From positions 1-11,854 of the forward strand of contig CAJTML010000063.1 of NCBI GenBank assembly GCA_910577495.1: 11,854 nt of DNA, given 5' to 3'. The notes beneath the pieces are model-generated. The model did not search any database. It worked only from the letters and a program-made list of their open reading frames with translations, and was not told where the DNA came from. This DNA comes from an uncultured Eggerthellaceae bacterium (lineage in GTDB: Bacteria > Actinomycetota > Coriobacteriia > Coriobacteriales > Eggerthellaceae). This document shows positions 6,506 through 11,854 of this stretch, piece by piece. The position numbers and the translations under genes are program-made. The stretch's first letter is position 1. Each line of letters begins with the position of its first letter.

Positions 6506-7264
6506 ATGGACGAGATCGTTGAGACCGTCGAATTGGATCAGTCAAGCGTGGAGGATGCGTGTGAACTTGACGAAGTAACGCTTGAAATGATTGAAGCCTG
6601 CAAAGGTCGTTCTGCATTTTATGACCTGCTGGCTGCCATCTATTTTCGTCCTCTAAGTGCTGAGCAAATTGAAAACATTGCCACCATTGATTGGGGTCAA
6701 TACGCTGATTTAAATGAGCTATTTGATGAAGGCATCAATGATATCACCCGCTACTTGCGCAAGCGAAATTCCGGAACGCGTCAAGAGCTTGCGGTGGATT
6801 TCACCTCCGCTTTTGCAGGAACCTCTTCCTGGAAAGGCCGCTATGCGGTGCCGTATGAATCAGTCCATACAAGCGAAGAGGGACTCATGTTCCAGGATGC
6901 GTATCATGAGGTGTTTCGCCTCTATAAGGAAAACCACGTCGCAAAAGCAGACGGGCTAGATTTTCCTCATGACCACCTTTCGTTTATGTGCGAGTTTTTA
7001 GTCGTGCTTTCCGAGCGCATTGAAAACGCGCTCTATGCAGGTGATGACGAAGAGGCACTTCGCCAAGTTGACGTATCGCGCGCGTTTTTGGCTGATCACA
7101 TCTTGTCGTGGTTTGATACGTTCCAAGATACGGCGTTGCTGCTTTTAGAAACGCGTTTTTACCGTGGCATTCTCAAGATAAGTAAAGGGTTTTTCTTAGA
7201 AGACGCCGAGCTTTTGGATTCAATAGCCGTGGAGCTGCAGCAGTGTCTCGCGGTACAGGAATAG
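6506..7264 (+). CDS. TorD/DmsD-family molybdoenzyme chaperone
   Basis: A 252-aa, all-helical cytoplasmic protein of the TorD family. These proteins bind the Tat signal of their molybdoenzyme, hold it back from export and help cofactor insertion. Visible hallmarks are the helix RSAFYDLLAAIYFRPLS near the start, YESVHTSEEGLMFQ in the middle, and PHDHLSFMCEFLVVLSERI, the family's DHLxxExxF-type signature. HILSWFDTF then starts the late helices. An acidic stretch of about 30 residues precedes the fold. The SD AGAAGGGG (6493-6500) is well placed for ATG 6506. The stop lies 9 bp before the membrane protein gene, so these two are co-transcribed. Its client is presumably the catalytic subunit encoded at 2876-5761. 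Confidence 0.87.
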   Translation: MDEIVETVELDQSSVEDACELDEVTLEMIEACKGRSAFYDLLAAIYFRPLSAEQIENIATIDWGQYADLNELFDEGINDITRYLRKRNSGTRQELAVDFTSAFAGTSSWKGRYAVPYESVHTSEEGLMFQDAYHEVFRLYKENHVAKADGLDFPHDHLSFMCEFLVVLSERIENALYAGDDEEALRQVDVSRAFLADHILSWFDTFQDTALLLLETRFYRGILKISKGFFLEDAELLDSIAVELQQCLAVQE

Positions 7265-7273
7265 GGGTTCGCT

Positions 7274-8005
7274 ATGGATTTCGCAATTATTCTGATCGTT
7301 TCGGTGCTGGCGTGTTTTGTGCTTCGCAATCCCTTAAAGGCCTGTCCGACCGCGTTTTATGCTGCGGCTATTGCGGTTGACGTGGTGTATATGTATGGCG
7401 TGTTCTTTGGTCTTCCGCGCGCTATCTGGTCTCCGCTTTTTGTGTTGATTCAGAAGTGCGAACTGGCGCTTGCGCTGTTTGTGGTGGTCATGTTTATCGG
7501 CTGCTTGAGCAAAGAATCGCGCATGTATAAGTGGCTGAAACCAGTTCGAAGCGAGCTTTCTATTGTTGCGTGGTTTTTGTCGCTTGGTCACATGGCGGTT
7601 TATTTGGAAAGTTATGTACCGCGCCTCTTGAGCGGGTCGAGTGTCTCGACAAACATCCTCGGCGCCTTCGCCCTTGCGATTGTTTTGCTGGTGTTGTTGA
7701 TCATTCTCGGCGTTACATCTTTCGCGTTTGTGAAGCGTCATATGTCCACTGCCACGTGGAAAAAGGTTCAAAAGCTTGCATATCCGTTTTTCGGACTTGT
7801 GTATGTGCATCTTTTGCTTATGCTGCTACCTTCAGCTTTGCATGGCGGAATTGCGTCATCCACATCGGTTGCGGTGTACTCGGTAGTCTTTGTGGGATAT
7901 GGTCTTTGCCGAATTGGTCGAGCTTTGCTTGACCGCCAGGATGCTGCCAAGGTTTCTCGTGTAAGCTCAGTTGAGCTCAAAGATGAATTAGAAGCAGCGT
8001 CGTAA
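7274..8005 (+). CDS. Ferric-reductase-like heme-b membrane protein, candidate electron donor
   Basis: A 243-aa integral membrane protein with about 6-7 helices, roughly residues 2-17, 25-45, 53-78, 94-116, 126-150, 165-188 and 194-215. Two helices carry candidate heme-ligand histidines: SIVAWFLSLGHMAVYLESY, and WKKVQKLAYPFFGLVYVHLL, where the W-(K/R)-x-x-x-(K/R)-L-x-Y-x8-H pattern is typical of the ferric-reductase-like/MsrQ (YedZ) membrane domain. The usual first His of that pattern is Gln here. No flavin or NAD(P)H domain follows, as in MsrQ. By context it could oxidise quinol and reduce the Tat-exported Fe-S subunit in place of an NrfD or DmsC anchor; this is inference. It is followed by a hairpin at 8021. 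Confidence 0.72.
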   Translation: MDFAIILIVSVLACFVLRNPLKACPTAFYAAAIAVDVVYMYGVFFGLPRAIWSPLFVLIQKCELALALFVVVMFIGCLSKESRMYKWLKPVRSELSIVAWFLSLGHMAVYLESYVPRLLSGSSVSTNILGAFALAIVLLVLLIILGVTSFAFVKRHMSTATWKKVQKLAYPFFGLVYVHLLLMLLPSALHGGIASSTSVAVYSVVFVGYGLCRIGRALLDRQDAAKVSRVSSVELKDELEAAS

Positions 8006-8020
8006 GCGCATCAGGGGAGC

Positions 8021-8056
8021 ATAAAAGTCGTTATCGGAATTAGCGACTTTTATTTG
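8021..8056 (+). terminator. Terminator-like hairpin before the regulator gene
   Basis: ATAAAAGTCGTTA (8021-8033) pairs with 8041-8053 over a 7-nt loop, giving 13 pairs including one G-T, followed by TTTG. The stem is AT-rich with A and T runs on opposite sides, so it could act in both directions or as an attenuator for the regulator gene whose SD begins only a few bases later (8058). Confidence 0.6.
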
Positions 8057-8069
8057 TAGGGAGGGAACA

Positions 8070-9635
8070 TTGTTCGACAAGAACACCTTTATGGCAAAAC
8101 TGGTGCGGTCGTGGCCTGCTTTGCCGTATATGTCATTAGGTGCAATGTTGGCGGCTATGTATATAGCGAATTCAGGCACCGCCTGGCTCTCTGATAATGA
8201 AATGAACGGCGGGAATCTCTCGACGCTTTTCATTGCGGCCAGTCTGGCGTCGGGTTGTGTCATGTTCCTTGCCACCTTTAGGGTGCCGAAAGCTAAAGCG
8301 TTGCTTGAGCGGCCGTCGGTCAGTTTGTGGGCTGGAGTTGTTTCCGCCTCGGGCGCTTTATTGGTCATCATCATTGGTCCGTACTATCTCTACAACTATC
8401 TTCCCGAGCAATGTACAGCAGTCCTTTTTATGGTTGGATCAATTGTTTTCGAAGCAGGTCTTGGCCTTATTGGACTTCGCAATGGACACCTCTATGGTGC
8501 GCTTACACCCCGCTACGTTATCGTGTATGTGGGGTTTTCGCAGCTTATTGTAGGTGCGACGTTTTTCATAGTCGTGGGGTCTCCGACCTGGGCTCCGATC
8601 GTTGGTGGCCCGTCTTTGGCTGGCATTGTGGTGTTTGTGGGCATGCCGCTGGTTGCAGGTGTGTTGGCGTATCTGTCGCGCTTTGGTGAGCAAGTCTCCC
8701 ATTCGCCAAACAAGGCAACTTCGCGCGCATCGCTGCCGAAGTCGTTTTGGAAGCTGCTTGCGGTGGTGCTTGTGTTTTCGTGCATTGTTTCGTCGGTGCA
8801 TGCATCAACCGTGGCAACTGCATCTATTGAGGAAACGTTGAATGGATCGCGCCTGGTGATGCTGCTTCGTATGGCGTTTGCGCTAGGGCTGATTGTGGTG
8901 GCTACGGGCACCGAAAGTGGCGGTATCCGGTTTGGCAAGATCTATTCTGTTGTGATGGTTGTCTCGGTTGGGTTGGTTGCTTGCCTTCCTTTGGTGAGCA
9001 TGCTACAAACCATGCTCTCGCAGATTGTTTCGTTTGCCAGCGTTATTTTCGGACTGTTTCTGTGGTGTATTCTTGCCTTTATTGTACGTCAGCGAAAAGT
9101 AAGCGCGGTCATTGTGTTTGGCTTTGGTTACGGAGCCTACCTCTTGGGTGATGGCATTGGATGGCTCTTCGGGGTTAAAGGACTTGCGTCGTTGTTTGAC
9201 CTGATGAGCGATGCGTTTGTTTATATGATTATGGCGCTTATTGTGTTGGCGTGCGCTTTCATTATATTTTCGGAGCGTGAGTTTGATCAGCTGTTTGCGC
9301 CGGTTAAGGAGGGCAATCCCACGCTTGATGAGCTCTTTATGAAAGACCTTGAGGGCGAGGGTGGTCGGAGCCTTCTTGGTGATGACGAGCCTATCAAAAA
9401 GGGTCGCTTTGGGTTTGCCATTGATTCGCTTGCTGCAACGCACCAGCTTTCACCTCGAGAGACCGATGTGCTGCGGTGTTTGGCGATGGGCTACAACTCC
9501 TCAACCATTGCTCATAAGCTGTCTATCTCGTGGAATACCGTGCGCACGCACGTCCGAAACGTGTATGGCAAGCTTGGCGTGCACTCGCAGCAAGAGCTCA
9601 TTAGTCTTGTGGATGAGCAGGTTGATAAAGACTGA
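8070..9635 (+). CDS. LuxR-type transcriptional regulator with about 12 membrane helices
   Basis: The 521-aa product has two parts. Residues about 15-405 are hydrophobic, with roughly 12 transmembrane helices arranged like a transporter or receptor. A charged linker follows. Residues about 458-518 are a LuxR/GerE-type helix-turn-helix: LSPRETDVLRCLAMGYNSST, then IAHKLSISWNTVRTHVRNVY and KLGV. This architecture (membrane sensor fused directly to a LuxR DNA-binding domain) is abundant in Eggerthellaceae, often beside respiratory reductase genes. It probably senses a ligand at the membrane and controls the linked operon; ligand and target are not shown by the sequence. The start is TTG, chosen because AGGGAGGG (8058-8065) lies just upstream; ATG 8091 is the alternative. 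The last codons are partly repeated just after the stop (9644-9659). Confidence 0.9.
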   Translation: MFDKNTFMAKLVRSWPALPYMSLGAMLAAMYIANSGTAWLSDNEMNGGNLSTLFIAASLASGCVMFLATFRVPKAKALLERPSVSLWAGVVSASGALLVIIIGPYYLYNYLPEQCTAVLFMVGSIVFEAGLGLIGLRNGHLYGALTPRYVIVYVGFSQLIVGATFFIVVGSPTWAPIVGGPSLAGIVVFVGMPLVAGVLAYLSRFGEQVSHSPNKATSRASLPKSFWKLLAVVLVFSCIVSSVHASTVATASIEETLNGSRLVMLLRMAFALGLIVVATGTESGGIRFGKIYSVVMVVSVGLVACLPLVSMLQTMLSQIVSFASVIFGLFLWCILAFIVRQRKVSAVIVFGFGYGAYLLGDGIGWLFGVKGLASLFDLMSDAFVYMIMALIVLACAFIIFSEREFDQLFAPVKEGNPTLDELFMKDLEGEGGRSLLGDDEPIKKGRFGFAIDSLAATHQLSPRETDVLRCLAMGYNSSTIAHKLSISWNTVRTHVRNVYGKLGVHSQQELISLVDEQVDKD

Positions 9636-9733
9636 GTGGGGTAGTGGACGAGCAGGTTGGCGAAATTGTCGGCGTTGTGGACGTTGAGACCGCAGATTCG
9701 CCGTCAGCCCAACTTTGTGGACGATGAGACCGC
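9609..9733. repeat. Degenerate GTGGAYG tandem units at the end of the regulator gene
   Basis: Four related units start at 9609, 9644, 9677 and 9717, spaced 35, 33 and 40 bp. GTGGATGAGCAGGTTG (9609-9624, inside the gene) recurs as GTGGACGAGCAGGTTG (9644-9659, after the stop). TTGTGGACGTTGAGACCGC (9675-9693) recurs at 9715-9733 with one change. The last unit is directly continuous with repeat copy 2, and a matching unit (1392-1407 region) borders copy 1. The 35-bp offset is not a multiple of three, so this is not an in-frame extension of the protein. Confidence 0.6.
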
Positions 9734-9734
9734 G

Positions 9735-9863
9735 TTTTGTGCAAACTGCAGAAGGCTAAACGAAGGCCTGCTCAGACTATGATGTTCTGAGCAGGCCTTT
9801 TGTTGTTGCGCGGCAGGAGTCGTGCGCGCTTGTGCTGCCTCGGAGCGCTGATTTTGCACAAAA
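9735..9863. repeat. 129-bp inverted-repeat-flanked element, copy 2
   Basis: Same length, orientation and structure as copy 1: TTTTGTGCAAA at 9735-9745, TTTTGCACAAAA at 9852-9863, and an internal terminator hairpin. Eight substitutions and no indels separate it from 1413-1541. Flanks on each side (about 22 bp) match less well, around 17 of 22. Just outside the conserved ends a G/C pair in copy 1 (1411 with 1543) is replaced by C/G in copy 2 (9733 with 9865), so complementarity is kept. It sits 99 bp after the regulator gene and supplies its terminator. Confidence 0.85.
9763..9801 (+). terminator. Rho-independent terminator inside repeat copy 2
   Basis: A perfect 14-bp stem, AAGGCCTGCTCAGA (9763-9776) with 9786-9799, a 9-nt loop and TTTT at 9798-9801. 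It would end the regulator gene's transcript. All stem bases of the 14-bp core are conserved with copy 1; most of the differences fall in the loop and in the right half of the element. Confidence 0.8.
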
Positions 9864-10043
9864 CGCTACCTGAATGACCAAAACGCGTCGCGCCAACGCC
9901 CGCGCCCGCACCGCGCTCGCACCGCGCACCAACGCCCGCGCCCGCCGCGCGTCACCCTTGGCGCGGCACCGCTTTCGCCATAAATCTAACCTAACAACTT
10001 ACCAAAAGCCCTGATCGTACAGCCGCTCGACGCGGATCATAAA
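9864..10043. other. GC-rich tail and spacer after repeat copy 2
   Basis: No gene is visible. The first part repeats the layout seen after copy 1: TGACCAAAACG near 9875, then a GC-rich stretch to about 9973, then AT-richer sequence (from 9977) before the next promoter. The stretch 9893-9945 holds CCAACGCCCGCGCCCGC twice (9893-9909 and 9929-9945), with GCACCGCGC twice between them (9908-9916 and 9919-9927). Confidence 0.55.
9893..9945. repeat. 17-bp GC-rich direct repeat pair
   Basis: CCAACGCCCGCGCCCGC is present at 9893-9909 and 9929-9945, identical, 36 bp apart. The interval contains its own 9-bp direct repeat GCACCGCGC at 11-bp spacing. This looks like slippage-generated simple sequence rather than a CRISPR array: only two units, no conserved spacers and no cas genes. 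Confidence 0.6.
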
Positions 10044-10094
10044 ACGTCATCAACGTAACGAAACGTTGACATTAACGTTACGAAACGGTTAAAT
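10044..10094 (+). promoter_or_regulatory. Promoter embedded in tandem AACGTWACGAAACG operators
   Basis: A perfect -35 TTGACA (10066-10071) is followed after 17 bp by TTAAAT (10089-10094). Two direct repeats, AACGTAACGAAACGTT (10052-10067) and AACGTTACGAAACGGTT (10074-10090), lie 22 bp apart, about two helical turns, and each is also an imperfect dyad. One covers the start of the -35 box and the other fills the spacer up to the -10. A further ACGT is at 10044-10047. Binding here would block RNA polymerase, so repression is the simplest reading. Transcription would start near 10101, consistent with the ATG at 10127. Confidence 0.65.
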
Positions 10095-10126
10095 AAAAGG
10101 GTTATTGTCGTATGACGGGGGCTTGT

Positions 10127-11854
10127 ATGGAACAGGTGAAAAATACGTTGGCGAAAAAGCTTTTACTGGTCTTTTTCGCGGTTACGCTCGCATTCGGTTC
10201 GGTGGTGGTTCCGCCAGCGCAAGAAGCGCATGCAGATGCGTGGACTGACTATCTCGCGCGCACGTGGGATCAGTGCAAAGCTGAATTTGCGGCGCTGGAT
10301 AAAACTACTGGCTTAACGCCGTGGGATGGCATCTCGGCCACCCAACCCGCAAAGGGCGACGGCACGGCCGCAGATCCCTGGCAGATCTCTTCGCCTGCTG
10401 AGCTGTATTGGGTAGCAACAAAGCCGGATGCCAACCACAAAAGCTTGCGTCTGGTTCGCGATATTGATTTGGGTGGCAAGCCGTGGCCGGGTATGGTCAT
10501 CACCGGCACTGCCGAAACCATCTTCGACGGCCAAAATCACACGATTTATAACCTCTATATGACCGGTCCTGGTGGTGGAGCTGCTGCAGCGGGTCTTGGC
10601 TTTATCCTGTATGCCAACAACCCGAATTTCACCATGAAAGATACGGCTTTCCGCTATGCCCAAATCATTGCGACGGCAAACAACTACAACTACTCAGTTG
10701 CGATTTCGTATTTCACCGAAGGTCTCATGCAGCATGTTTCTGTTGAAGATTCGCTCATCCAAGGTGGCAACTTTGTCGGCGCTATTTGTAATGGCTGGTC
10801 AAATGGCTCACACCGCGCAGTTGATGCTGCGGGCGACTTGCAGGAGTCAACCATTGGCGCGCGCATTGATCAATGCCACACCGCGCGCGTCTATACCTAC
10901 GGAAACTCATGTATTGGCAACTTCTCAGGTCCGCTCTGGGGTGCCAAGGTTACCAACAGCTTCGCCGTTGATGGCGTGACGGTATCGCTTGCGGGTCACT
11001 CGGGCGGATTTGTTTCATGTCCGGGCTATGACTACGTGGAGAATAGCTTCTGCAACATCACGATGTATGGCAATACGCAAACGTCGGTGTTCTCAGGCGT
11101 TAACCATTACAATAACGGCTTCAAGAATTGCTACGCGTCAGGTGTCGTTGAAGGCTCGTCAATCGTCGGCGGATTTGTGGGCGATGCCCAGCGCGGCAAC
11201 GGCATTGAAGCATATCCTTCCAAGTACACGAACTGCTACTCAACCACCATGGTTGGCATGCAAAACACCGCCAGCAACATGGGTGGCTTTGGCGGCGTGG
11301 CTGACTACGACCTCACCATGCAAAATTGCTACGCAGCAGGCGAAGTTGGCGCATTGACTACGGGCGGAAACGAGGCCTCTGTTGCTGGCTTTGTGGGCAC
11401 GACCGGCTCACTTAACGTGGGCGCATGCTACTACGACATGCAGACCTCGTCCATGCGCGATCACGCAACGGGCAACAACTCGCTGGTGGCGTCGGGTGAC
11501 AGCGGCGTGACTATCGCAGGTCGCATTACCAAAGACATGACGGGCGCCGACGCGCTGTCCAATATGCCGGGCTTCACCGACGATGTGTGGCTGGCGAAAG
11601 ATGGCGTTTATCCGCAGCTGAAGGTCTTCGCCAATCCTGAGACTTTCCATCCCGACGACCGCGACCTGGTGCGCGCGTACTCGCTGGCATCGGTGTGCAC
11701 CGCAATGCTCTATCCGTCCAACGACGATTACGAAATCTCTGATGAGAACCTCGTCAAGGAGATGGACACCGTTCGCTCAATCAAATATCTCTTCCCGTTC
11801 ACCAACAACGAAATGGTGCAGGACAACAGCTTCGATGTTGCGTGGGAAGCAGAC
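10127..11854 (+). CDS. Secreted surface protein with GLUG-like repeats (5' part only)
   Basis: The frame is open to the window edge (576 codons, no stop), so the C terminus is missing. The N terminus is a Sec signal peptide: KNTLAKK, a hydrophobic core LLLVFFAVTLAFGSVVV, and a probable cleavage after AHA or ADA. After WDGISATQPAKGDGTAADPW comes a stretch of beta-helix type. GLUG-like units follow, marked by NCYASGVVEG-SSIVGGFVGD, NCYSTTMVG-NMGGFGGVA and NCYAAGEVG-VAGFVG, ending in ACYYDMQTSS, the usual closing element of GLUG proteins. A different domain begins near residue 505 (HPDDRDLVRAYSLASV). Such proteins are adhesins or surface rods; the ligand is unknown. ATG 10127 is preferred over ATG 10112 because the promoter would leave only about 11 nt of leader for the latter. 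A DUF11/sortase-anchored C terminus like that of the gene at 1-1271 is possible beyond the edge. Confidence 0.85.
   Translation, partial: MEQVKNTLAKKLLLVFFAVTLAFGSVVVPPAQEAHADAWTDYLARTWDQCKAEFAALDKTTGLTPWDGISATQPAKGDGTAADPWQISSPAELYWVATKPDANHKSLRLVRDIDLGGKPWPGMVITGTAETIFDGQNHTIYNLYMTGPGGGAAAAGLGFILYANNPNFTMKDTAFRYAQIIATANNYNYSVAISYFTEGLMQHVSVEDSLIQGGNFVGAICNGWSNGSHRAVDAAGDLQESTIGARIDQCHTARVYTYGNSCIGNFSGPLWGAKVTNSFAVDGVTVSLAGHSGGFVSCPGYDYVENSFCNITMYGNTQTSVFSGVNHYNNGFKNCYASGVVEGSSIVGGFVGDAQRGNGIEAYPSKYTNCYSTTMVGMQNTASNMGGFGGVADYDLTMQNCYAAGEVGALTTGGNEASVAGFVGTTGSLNVGACYYDMQTSSMRDHATGNNSLVASGDSGVTIAGRITKDMTGADALSNMPGFTDDVWLAKDGVYPQLKVFANPETFHPDDRDLVRAYSLASVCTAMLYPSNDDYEISDENLVKEMDTVRSIKYLFPFTNNEMVQDNSFDVAWEAD

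Noticed and set aside
7334..7810. Antisense frame (158 codons) over the membrane protein gene
   Set aside because: It is the complement of a hydrophobic coding sequence, giving a charged, His/Arg/Lys-rich product with no SD or operon context.
9636..9729. C-terminal extension of the LuxR-type protein beyond its stop
   Set aside because: The duplicated segment after the stop is shifted by 35 bp, out of frame with the gene, so no simple readthrough or single stop mutation explains it.
9893..9945. CRISPR-like repeats
   Set aside because: Only two 17-bp GC-rich units with self-repetitive filling; no cas genes.
10656..11357. Two + strand frames inside the second surface gene (10656-10979 and 10989-11357)
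   Set aside because: Both are alternative-frame shadows of the continuous frame that begins at 10127 and carries a signal peptide and GLUG-like repeats.

Overview
The window looks like a chromosomal accessory region of an anaerobic, mid-to-high-GC actinobacterium of the class Coriobacteriia, most likely family Eggerthellaceae (Eggerthella/Slackia relatives). Three things suggest this: a Tat-exported DMSO-reductase-family molybdoenzyme with a ferredoxin-type subunit and a TorD chaperone; a LuxR-type regulator carrying about 12 membrane helices, a protein architecture typical of these genomes; and large sortase-anchored surface proteins with DUF11-like and GLUG-like repeats. The genus cannot be fixed from the sequence alone. 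Every gene I can support is on the + strand.

Layout. (1) 1-1271: the 3' end of a large cell-wall-anchored surface protein gene. (2) 1272-2091: a long intergenic region holding copy 1 of a 129-bp inverted-repeat-flanked element with a terminator hairpin inside, a GC-rich tail, then an AT-richer promoter region with two dyads and a structured leader. (3) 2092-6369: an operon of an unrecognised 256-aa protein with a winged-helix-like C terminus, a 961-aa Tat-signal molybdopterin oxidoreductase and a 202-aa four-cluster Fe-S subunit, closed by a hairpin at 6417-6464. (4) 6506-8005: a TorD-family chaperone and a ferric-reductase-like (heme-b type) membrane protein, closed by a hairpin at 8021-8053. 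(5) 8070-9635: the membrane LuxR-type regulator. (6) 9636-10126: a second long intergenic region with copy 2 of the 129-bp element (121/129 identical, same orientation), another GC-rich tail, and a strong-looking promoter embedded in AACGTWACGAAACG repeats. (7) 10127-end: the 5' part of a second secreted surface protein with GLUG-like repeats, open at the window edge.

How the genes fit together (inference). TorD would load cofactor into the catalytic subunit in the cytoplasm. The catalytic and Fe-S subunits would be exported together through Tat. The ferric-reductase-like membrane protein could feed electrons to the Fe-S subunit, because no NrfD/DmsC-type anchor is present. The linked LuxR-type protein is the natural candidate sensor and regulator, perhaps through the dyads upstream of the operon. 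The reductase substrate is unknown: catechol-type, sulfur-oxyanion, N- or S-oxide and arsenic substrates all remain possible. The reductase module lies between two surface-protein genes and between two direct copies of the 129-bp element, so it may be a removable or exchangeable cassette.
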